NCBI GenBank assembly: GCA_010672785.1
Contig: JAAHFX010000018.1
Coordinates: 1 to 42,404 of the forward strand
From: Sphaerospermopsis sp. SIO1G1
GTDB taxonomy: Bacteria; Cyanobacteriota; Cyanobacteriia; Cyanobacteriales; Nostocaceae
Reading direction: 5' to 3'
Length of the DNA stretch: 42,404 nt
Positions 38,301 to 42,404 of the stretch are shown in pieces. The notes under the pieces were generated by a model that worked only from the letters and a program-made list of their open reading frames with translations, ran no database searches and was not told where the DNA came from. The position numbers and the translations under genes are program-made. Numbering within the stretch: the first letter of the stretch is position 1; each line of letters starts with the position of its first letter.

Positions 38301-41300
38301 ATAAGCTACTAATCGTTTAGAACCAGGATGCTCTTCTCTAATTACAACTACTGATGTTTGTACATCTTCATTTTGATTGAGGACGGTTTCTATTTCTCCT
38401 AATTCTATTCTGAATCCTCTTAGTTTAACTTGGTTATCTATCCTACTTATATATTCTATATTTCCATCTTCTAAATATTTTACTAAGTCCCCTGTTTTAT
38501 ACAGTTTGGTTTTACCGTTATCCAAGGGGTTAGCAATAAATGTTTTTGCTGTTAATTCTGGACGTTTCAAATATCCTTTTGCTAAACCTGCTCCTCCTAT
38601 ATGTAGTTCTCCCGGTACTCCTACTGGTACTGGTTGTAAGTTCTGGTCTAATACATATATTGTGCTGTTAGCAATTGGTTTACCTATAGGTATTGTTGTC
38701 CCATCTTTAGCAATTTCTTCTACTAAATACCATGTTGTAAATGTTGTATTTTCTGTTGGGCCATATACGTGTAATAGGTTTTCTGGTTTCCCTTTGCTAA
38801 CAATTTCTTCTACCCATTTTGGGTCTACTGCTTCTCCTCCAAATAATAAATAACGCAGTGTACTAAATGCTGTTGGTTCTGTTTGCGCTATTTGGTTCAA
38901 TAGGGCTGTTGTTAGGAATAATATACTCATTCCTTCATCTTTTATTATTTGAGCAAATTCTCTTGGTGATAGGGCTGTTTCTTTGCTTATTCCTACTAGT
39001 TTTGCTCCTGTTAATAATGCTCCCCATATTTCAAATGTTGCTGCATCAAAGGCTGAATTTGATGCTTGTGCTATTACGTCTTTTGCTGTTATTTTGACGT
39101 AGTTTGTGTTGATTACTAAGCGGTTTACTCCTTTGTGTTTTACTTCTACTCCTTTGGGTTTTCCTGTTGATCCACTTGTGTATATTACGTATGCTAGGTT
39201 TTCTGATTTTGTTTGTGTGTTTGGGTTTGTTATTTTTTGTTTTTCTATGGTTGTTAGTTCTTGCTCATAGCAGATTATTTTGGCTTGGTTTTCTGGTAGG
39301 TTTTTCGCTACTTTTGCTGTTGTTAAGATTGTTTCTATTTCTGCATCTTCGATAATTGCTGTTAGTCTTTCTTGGGGATATTCTGGGTCTAATGGTACGT
39401 ATGCTCCTCCTGCTTTTAATATTCCTAATAGTCCAACAATCATTTCTACTGAACGTTCTACTGATATTCCTACTAAGCTATTTGCTTTTACTCCCAATGA
39501 ATGTAAATAATGAGCTAGTTGATTGGCTTTTTCGTTTAGTTCTGTATAGGTTATTTCTTCTTTTCCGTATACTACTGCTGTTGCATCTGGTGTTTTAGCA
39601 ACTTGTTCTGCAAATATTTGATGAATACATTTATCTACTGGATATTCTGTTTCCGTTTTGTTCCATTCTGTTAATATTTTTTGTTCTTCTTTTGCTGTTA
39701 ATATTGCTAACTTACTAATTTCTGCTTTTGAATCTTCTACTATTGCTGATAACAGGTTGATGAAATGTCCTGTCATTCTTTCTATCGTCTTCCTATCAAA
39801 TAAGTCAGTATTATATTCCCATCCTCCTATTATTCCTGTAGCGGTTTGACTCATGGAGAGAGTTAAATCAAACTTAGCTGTAGTAATTTCTATGGGTACA
39901 TCTTTAACTGTTAAACCAGTTAGTTCCACATCAGATGTAGGAGCATTTTGCAGTGCAAACATCACCTGGAATAAAGGTGAGTGACTGAGATTTCTTTCTA
40001 TTTCTAGTGCTTCTACTAACATTTCCAAGGGTAAATCTTGGTGTGCATAAGCTGATAATGAGGTAGTTCTAATTTGAGTTAAGAGTTCATTGAAACTGAT
40101 ATTTTCTGATAGTTCACTTCTGAAAACTAATGTGTTCACAAAGAACCCAATTAGACCTTCTATTTCCTTTTGATTTCTATTCGCGATGGGTGAACCTACT
40201 AATATATCTGTTTGTCCTGTATATCTGTAAAGGAGGACATTATAAGCTGCAAACAGAGTCATAAATAAGGTGACACCTTGTTCTTGACTCAGTTGAATGA
40301 GTTGATTACTTAATTCTTCAGAAAGTGCAAATTCTTGATAACTTCCCGCAAAAGTTCGTACTGCTGGTCTAGATCTATCTGTAGGTAATGGTAAGAATTT
40401 TGGTGCGGTTTCTAGCTGTTGTTGCCAGTAATTTAATTGTCTTTCCAATACTTCACCTTGTAACCAATTTCTTTGCCATATTGCAAAGTCTGCATATTGT
40501 ATTGGTAAGGGTTTTAAGGTTGTTTCTTGTCCTTGAAGATAGGTATTATATAGTGTTGCTAATTCATCAACAAATACTCCCATTGACCATCCATCAGAAA
40601 TGATATGGTGCATACAAATTAATAACAGATGTTCTGTTTCTGATAGCACGACTAATGTAGTTCTGAATAAATAGTCATTTACCAAATCAAAGGGTTGAAT
40701 TGACTGTTGCTGAATTAATTCCTTAACAGTTCTTTCTGTTTCTAGCACTGACAAATTCTGTAAATCAATTACTGACATTTGCCAATTGGTTGTTTGATGA
40801 ATAATTTGTCCTGCTTTACCTTCTGTTGCTTGGAAGTTTGTCCTTAATGCTTCATGACGATTAATGATTTCTCTGAAGCTATTTTCTAAAGCTGTTAACT
40901 CTAATTTACCTTGCAAACGTAAAGCAATGGGGATGTTGTAGGAAGCACTATTTGGCTCGAATTGATCTATAAACCATAAACGTTGTTGTGCATAGGAGAG
41001 GGATAATTCTGCATTTTCTCCCCTTGGTAAAATTCCTGGTGCTGCTAGTTGTAAATTTTGTTTTTGTAGCTGCTCAATTGCTTGTGCTAATTCCGCAATT
41101 GTTGTTTCTACAAATACAGTTTGTAAAGGAATTTCTATTTGGAATTGGTCACGAATACGTGAAACTAATTGTGTTGCTAATAATGAATGTCCACCTAATT
41201 CAAAGAAGTTATCATTAATTCCTACACTTCCAACTTTTAATACTTGTTGCCAAATTGCAGCTAGTATTTCTTCTGTGGGTGTCTGTGGTGCTATGTAGTT

Positions 41301-42404
41301 GTCTGCTATTTCTGTTGTTAGGTTTGGTGCTGGTAATGCTTTTTTATCTACTTTTCCGTTTGGTGTTAATGGTAGGTTTTCCAGATATACAAATCCACTT
41401 GGTATCATGTATTCTGGAATTTTTCCTTTTAAATATTGTCTGATTTCACTTGTTGATAGTTCTGTTTCTGCGACTATGTATGCTACCAGTTGTTTGTACC
41501 CAGGATTATCTTCTCTAATTACAACTACTGATGTTTGTACATCTTCATTTTGATTGAGGACGGTTTCTATTTCTCCTAATTCTATTCTGAATCCTCTTAG
41601 TTTAACTTGGTTATCTATCCTACTTATATATTCTATATTTCCATCTTCTAAATATTTTACTAAGTCCCCTGTTTTATACAGTTTGGTTTTACCGTTATCC
41701 AAGGGGTTAGCAATAAATGTTTTTGCTGTTAATTCTGGACGTTTCAAATATCCTTTTGCTAAACCTGCTCCTCCTATATGTAGTTCTCCCGGTACTCCTA
41801 CTGGTACTGGTTGTAAGTTCTGGTCTAATACATATATTGTGCTGTTAGCAATTGGTTTACCTATAGGTATTGTTGTCCCATCTTTAGCAATTTCTTCTAC
41901 TAAATACCATGTTGTAAATGTTGTATTTTCTGTTGGGCCATATACGTGTAATAGGTTTTCTGGTTTCCCTTTGCTAACAATTTCTTCTACCCATTTTGGG
42001 TCTACTGCTTCTCCTCCAAATAATAAATAACGCAGTGTACTAAATGCTGTTGGTTCTGTTTGCGCTATTTGGTTCAATAGGGCTGTTGTTAGGAATAATA
42101 TACTCATTCCTTCATCTTTTATTATTTGAGCAAATTCTCTTGGTGATAGGGCTGTTTCTTTGCTTATTCCTACTAGTTTTGCTCCTGTTAATAATGCTCC
42201 CCATATTTCAAATGTTGCTGCATCAAAGGCTGAATTTGATGCTTGTGCTATTACGTCTTTTGCTGTTATTTTGACGTAGTTTGTGTTGATTACTAAGCGG
42301 TTTACTCCTTTGTGTTTTACTTCTACTCCTTTGGGTTTTCCTGTTGATCCACTTGTGTATATTACGTATGCTAGGTTTTCTGATTTTGTTTGTGTGTTTG
42401 GGTT
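29313..42404 (-). CDS. Giant nonribosomal peptide synthetase, 3' part (5' end outside window)
   Basis: A single open frame of 4,363 visible residues that runs in frame to the window edge; Met at 42107 is internal, since adenylation core motif A3 (YTSGSTGKPKGV) lies upstream of it. Domain order is A(partial)-T / C-A-T-E / C-A-T / C-A-T-TE. Pocket residues read by comparison with PheA give DAFFLGVTF(K) twice, DAWFLGNVV(K) and DILQLGLIW(K), which I recall as codes for Ile (aliphatic), Leu and Gly. With the E domain this predicts an ending Ile-D-allo-Ile-Leu-Gly and release by the TE. That matches laxaphycin A-type lipopeptides as I recall them (inference). HIP1 sites are almost absent (one at 30205). 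The stop lies in a heptamer array. Confidence 0.96.
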   Translation of the reverse strand, partial: NPNTQTKSENLAYVIYTSGSTGKPKGVEVKHKGVNRLVINTNYVKITAKDVIAQASNSAFDAATFEIWGALLTGAKLVGISKETALSPREFAQIIKDEGMSILFLTTALLNQIAQTEPTAFSTLRYLLFGGEAVDPKWVEEIVSKGKPENLLHVYGPTENTTFTTWYLVEEIAKDGTTIPIGKPIANSTIYVLDQNLQPVPVGVPGELHIGGAGLAKGYLKRPELTAKTFIANPLDNGKTKLYKTGDLVKYLEDGNIEYISRIDNQVKLRGFRIELGEIETVLNQNEDVQTSVVVIREDNPGYKQLVAYIVAETELSTSEIRQYLKGKIPEYMIPSGFVYLENLPLTPNGKVDKKALPAPNLTTEIADNYIAPQTPTEEILAAIWQQVLKVGSVGINDNFFELGGHSLLATQLVSRIRDQFQIEIPLQTVFVETTIAELAQAIEQLQKQNLQLAAPGILPRGENAELSLSYAQQRLWFIDQFEPNSASYNIPIALRLQGKLELTALENSFREIINRHEALRTNFQATEGKAGQIIHQTTNWQMSVIDLQNLSVLETERTVKELIQQQSIQPFDLVNDYLFRTTLVVLSETEHLLLICMHHIISDGWSMGVFVDELATLYNTYLQGQETTLKPLPIQYADFAIWQRNWLQGEVLERQLNYWQQQLETAPKFLPLPTDRSRPAVRTFAGSYQEFALSEELSNQLIQLSQEQGVTLFMTLFAAYNVLLYRYTGQTDILVGSPIANRNQKEIEGLIGFFVNTLVFRSELSENISFNELLTQIRTTSLSAYAHQDLPLEMLVEALEIERNLSHSPLFQVMFALQNAPTSDVELTGLTVKDVPIEITTAKFDLTLSMSQTATGIIGGWEYNTDLFDRKTIERMTGHFINLLSAIVEDSKAEISKLAILTAKEEQKILTEWNKTETEYPVDKCIHQIFAEQVAKTPDATAVVYGKEEITYTELNEKANQLAHYLHSLGVKANSLVGISVERSVEMIVGLLGILKAGGAYVPLDPEYPQERLTAIIEDAEIETILTTAKVAKNLPENQAKIICYEQELTTIEKQKITNPNTQTKSENLAYVIYTSGSTGKPKGVEVKHKGVNRLVINTNYVKITAKDVIAQASNSAFDAATFEIWGALLTGAKLVGISKETALSPREFAQIIKDEGMSILFLTTALLNQIAQTEPTAFSTLRYLLFGGEAVDPKWVEEIVSKGKPENLLHVYGPTENTTFTTWYLVEEIAKDGTTIPIGKPIANSTIYVLDQNLQPVPVGVPGELHIGGAGLAKGYLKRPELTAKTFIANPLDNGKTKLYKTGDLVKYLEDGNIEYISRIDNQVKLRGFRIELGEIETVLNQNEDVQTSVVVIREEHPGSKRLVAYIVSENPLETSEIRQYLKGKLPEYMIPSAFVYLEILPLTPNGKVDKRALPEPQINTEISDNYVAPKTEIETKLVEIWQQILGIEKIGINDNFFTLGGDSILSIQIIAKAKQAGIEITIKQLFANQTIAEIAAVAGKIGTLEIEQGTVTGNFPLTPIQKWYFKQNRPEPHHFNQAFLLTVPAEIEQEKLEQVWTEIINHHDSLRLNFTQTENQWEATHNEPIKRFKIEEFDISEIAETEQKQIIETTANRLQASLELKSNLVKVGLFKLGEKKPGRLLIVIHHLVVDGISWRILLEDLETGYKQITENQAIKLPRKTTSFKQWSEKLGEYATTEKLKTEIEYWVNTNNSEIKSLPVDKTGENTLASIENIAVSLNKKETKALLQQVPKAYKTQINDILLTALVLVLSKWTNSKSVLFNLEGHGREDILEGVDISRTIGWFTTMFPVVVNIEKEDLGNIIKSVKEQLREIPNKGIGYGVLRYLSDAEISNQLEKAQPAEISFNYLGQFTQTLNTSSLLSSADESSGEFQSLLGNRETVLDVNAIISEEQLQITWIYSHNIHEQKTIENIANDFINTLQEIINHCLEPENVGYTPSDFPLIKLNQQELDGIIDKLNLENIEDIYPLSPMQSGMLFESLYARNEGVYFEQITCTFNGELNVAAFTKAWQKLVNHHTIFRTAFIWESLSEPVQVVHKDVTIKVEVQDWRELSATEQETKIEQFLPNERKQGFQLNQTPLMRLYLLQLSDDSYQFVWNFHHILLDGWSLPLVWEDWFNYYHAIDTGVDSNIKPTINYSNYIAWLQEQQQQNLAQEFWQNKLSGFASPTPLVVEKPLSNRQQSEYQEQVAYLSVDHTKTATDFVRQHQLTMNNLVQGVWGILLSCYSQENDVVFGATVSGRPPSLTGVESMVGLFINTLPVRLQLEENSNALSVLQNLQQQQIDSEQFAYSPLVEIQGWSDVSRGTALFDSIVVFENYPIDSNNVETDAKLTIDNSRGIEHTNYPLTIISGPGEKLIIKISYDSSRFDEETIKRMLGHLITLITAIVTNPQVKINELPILTEKEKQTLLVTWNNTEIAYPEKTVTQLFREQVEKTPDAIAVVCENQRLTYDELNKKANQLANHLISLGIGTDTLVGIYIERSLEMIIGILGTLKAGGAYLPIDTEYPPERVNFMLDDAKINILLTQENLKQQIGNQQITKICLDTEWQIIDLNIQANLNVEITSNHLAYVIYTSGSTGTPKGVEIIHQGLTNLVNWHQKQFNITKADKATQLAGTGFDAAVWEIWPYITAGATLYLVRKEILTAPEQLQKWLTENHITVSFVPTPITQELLKLNWEKQTPLRYLLTGGDKLTQHPTEKIPFSVVNNYGPTENTVVTTSCILEAQKQQALPSIGKPIDNTKVYILDKHLKPVPIGVPGELCIGGLGIAKGYLNRPDLTAKTFIANPFDHGKTKLYKTGDLVRYLADGKIEYIGRSDNQVKIRGFRIELGEIETALSQNAEIQASCVIVREDKSGDKRLVAYIVSEAKLTTSELRQYLKDRLPGYMIPSAFVYLESLPLTANGKIDRRALPAPTVDTEIANNYVAPRTPTEEILTTIWQQVLKLETVGIHDNFFELGGHSLLATQLVSRIRDSLQIEISLQTVFAETTIAQLGKVIEQLQKQELQLAAPTILPRGENAEIPLSFAQQRLWFLDQLEPLSSSYNLPAALKLTGKLSIPTLDISLQEIINRHEALRTKFTAGAGTANQFIQQQTNWELSTIDLQHLPLEEAEVAGQKLLQQQAIQPFNIAEDFLIRATLVVLSETEHLLLICMHHIVSDGWSMGVFVAELVTVYNAYLQNQPSPLTPLPIQYADFAIWQRNWLQGEVLEQQLNYWKQQLETASKFLPLPTDRPRPAVQTFAGSYQEFALSQELSNQLIALSQKQGVTLFMTLFAAYNVLLYRYTGQTDILVGSPIANRNQREIEGLIGFFVNTLVFRTELSANPSFNELLTQIRSTALSAYAHQDLPFEMLVEALQPERDLSYTPLFQVMFILQNAPMSNVELTDVEVSALAIETTTAKFDLTLSMEQTATGIRGGWEYNTDLFDSSTIEKMTGNLTTLLSAIVASPQTRINQLPILTTTEQQTLVIDWNNTTTEYPQDKCIHQLFEEQVQKTPDAVAVVFTNQQLTYRELDDKANQLANYLCSQGVTTDVLVGISVERSLEMVIGLLGILKAGGAYLPLDPEYPTERLQFILEDAQVRFLLTQQHLVNHLPTNQAEIICLDSDCDVISQASEHHFQPQVQGNNLAYIIYTSGSTGKPKGVQIIHRAVVNFLTAMQEKPGITQSDILLGVTTISFDIAALEIFLPMTVGARLIIASRQVTMDGQQLAELLVNSQTTIMQATPATWRLLLENNCDLSNLKILCGGEALPGDIAEKLSTQGTSLWNLYGPTEATIWSSVYQIQPENDLISIGRPINNTQFYVLDQNLQPVPVGVPGELYIGGTGLAKGYLNRPELTSERFIPNPFDNGKTKLYQTGDLVRYLKDGNLEYISRIDNQVKLRGFRIELGEIETTLSQQENVQIACVIVREDTPGDQRLVAYIVPQPQQTPTSNILRQFLKAQLPDYMIPNTFVILESLPLTPNGKIDRRALSVPTPTNNADTFVAPRTDLELQLAQIWGDILKVENVGVRDNFFDLGGHSLLATYLMSQIRENLGQEIPLATLFQHPTVEELAIAITKIQQNTNSQTSPLVALQPRGSQPPFFCIPGAGGFPYYFYNLARALGENQPFYSFQAQGSDGELAPMTEVEEIAAYYIQAMQTVQPHGPYYLGGHSFGGKVAFAIAQQLIQQGEEVALVAILDTNAPVNYGRGEEADDTTWLISIANSLQTAFGKETEIDTETLRSLAPSQQLKYVLEYLQMLDILPPNANTQYIDNLLQAYKANNNIEYAPLQFTPIPITLFRASEMSPEEQAAFPSELLADDTWGWTPFASQPVDVQFVPGNHITMMTPPHVQTLATKLNTYIGDAEKVISDW
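29316..30170 (-). other. NRPS thioesterase (TE) domain
   Basis: Terminal type I thioesterase, about 285 aa: FFCIPGAGGFPYYFYNLARA at its start, nucleophile Ser in YLGGHSFGGKVAFA (about 29903-29926), Asp in AILDTNAP and catalytic His in VPGNHITMM near the end. It releases the chain by hydrolysis or macrocyclisation; cyclisation is expected if the product is laxaphycin-like (inference). Confidence 0.9.
30190..33330 (-). other. NRPS module: C-A-T, predicted Gly
   Basis: Condensation domain (about 33300-31990) with CMHHIVSDGWS active site near 32880 and LCL-type entry PLSFAQQRLWFLDQL. Adenylation domain (about 31940-30450) with A3 YTSGSTGKPKGV, and pocket residues D-I-L-Q-L-G-L-I-W, a code I recall for glycine. 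Thiolation site DNFFDLGGHSLLATYL near 30300-30335. Last extending module before the TE. Confidence 0.85.
33360..36465 (-). other. NRPS module: DCL-type C-A-T, predicted Leu
   Basis: Condensation domain (about 36465-35120) opening with IEDIYPLSPMQSGMLFESLY, characteristic of domains that accept a D-residue donor, with NFHHILLDGWS near 36023-36050; it directly follows the E domain. Adenylation domain (about 35110-33610) has pocket residues D-A-W-F-L-G-N-V-V, the well-known Leu code. Thiolation site DNFFELGGHSLLATQL near 33470-33500. Confidence 0.88.
36470..41010 (-). other. NRPS module: C-A-T-E, predicted Ile to D-allo-Ile
   Basis: LCL-type condensation domain (about 41005-39690; MHHIISDGWS near 40587-40613). 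Adenylation domain (about 39670-38150) with pocket D-A-F-F-L-G-V-T-F. Thiolation domain with LGGDSILS near 37995-38025; the Asp before Ser is typical of carriers serving an epimerase. Epimerisation domain (about 37860-36480) with FPLTPIQKWYF, IHHLVVDGISWRILLEDL near 37432, EGHGRE and ISRTIGWFT. All catalytic motifs look intact. Confidence 0.88.
38332..39227. repeat. 896-bp perfect direct repeat in NRPS, copy 1
   Basis: Base-for-base identical, as far as I can check by eye, to 41509-42404 (offset 3,177 bp, a multiple of 3). It covers the adenylation domain of the E-containing module from just before motif A3 to past the A8 motif, including all visible specificity residues. Confidence 0.95.
41041..42404 (-). 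other. NRPS module: partial A and T, predicted Ile
   Basis: The adenylation domain enters the window just before core A3 (YTSGSTGKPKGV) and runs to about 41330; its pocket residues are identical to the next module (D-A-F-F-L-G-V-T-F). Thiolation site DNFFELGGHSLLATQL near 41165-41205. No epimerase follows, so an L-residue is expected. The A1-A2 motifs and any upstream C domain are outside the window. Confidence 0.85.
41509..42404. repeat. 896-bp perfect direct repeat in NRPS, copy 2 (continues beyond window)
   Basis: Second copy of 38332-39227. Divergence begins abruptly at the lower-coordinate end (gctcttc in copy 1, tatcttc in copy 2). The other end is cut by the window edge, so total length is unknown. 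Confidence 0.95.

Noticed and set aside
42105..42107. ATG at 42107 as the NRPS start
   Set aside because: The frame is open to the window edge and contains adenylation motif A3 upstream of this Met, so the gene begins outside the window.
36928..42274. Many plus-strand ORFs (up to 177 aa) opposite the NRPS, some predicted hydrophobic
   Set aside because: The antisense of an A-rich coding strand is T/G-rich and stop-poor, giving false Leu/Phe/Val-rich frames; the minus-strand frame carries complete NRPS motifs.

Overview
The window comes from a filamentous, probably heterocyst-forming cyanobacterium (Nostocales; Anabaena/Nostoc-like). The signs are many GCGATCGC (HIP1) palindromes, numerous heptanucleotide tandem-repeat arrays with small dispersed palindromes inserted in them, low GC, and typical cyanobacterial genes (DUF3386, sucrose-phosphate phosphatase, cyanobacterial-type mrp operon, GlcD-type glycolate dehydrogenase). 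The species is not determined.

Layout. 1-2383: heptamer array, then a divergent isochorismatase-fold hydrolase / amidohydrolase pair. 2500-6178: LCP envelope ligase, small membrane protein, AI-2E/PerM-type transporter. 6565-10233: exported Met/His-rich beta-barrel, queD, DUF4870 protein and a small HTH gene, with much MITE-like intergenic DNA. 10343-14918: pdhB, secD-secF and a small membrane protein. 15268-19451: spp-ruvA-bioF, a DUF3386 gene and a GAF-LuxR regulator. 19588-23767: seven-gene minus-strand Mrp cation/proton antiporter operon (C-D-E-F-G-short A-B). 23952-29218: degenerate AAA-type protein, small membrane protein, PfkB kinase, rsmI and glcD. 29313-42404: the 3' 13.1 kb of a giant NRPS gene on the minus strand, whose 5' end lies beyond the window.

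The most notable system is the NRPS. Its visible order is (A)-T / C-A-T-E / C-A-T / C-A-T-TE. Binding-pocket residues read from the sequence suggest Ile, Ile (epimerised to D-allo-Ile), Leu and Gly, followed by release. As recalled, this is the C-terminal order of the laxaphycin A / hormothamnin A / scytocyclamide A cyclic lipopeptides. The two Ile adenylation domains share an 896-bp perfect direct repeat that runs off the window, and the Ile-Ile-E segments have a composition unlike the rest of the gene.

The second notable pattern is that heptamer arrays repeatedly provide or touch stop codons (isochorismatase-family gene, small HTH gene, membrane protein at 14499, ruvA, DUF3386 gene, NRPS). 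A heptamer that contains a stop triplet closes all three frames within 21 nt, so these arrays act as universal stop cassettes and add short tails to proteins.
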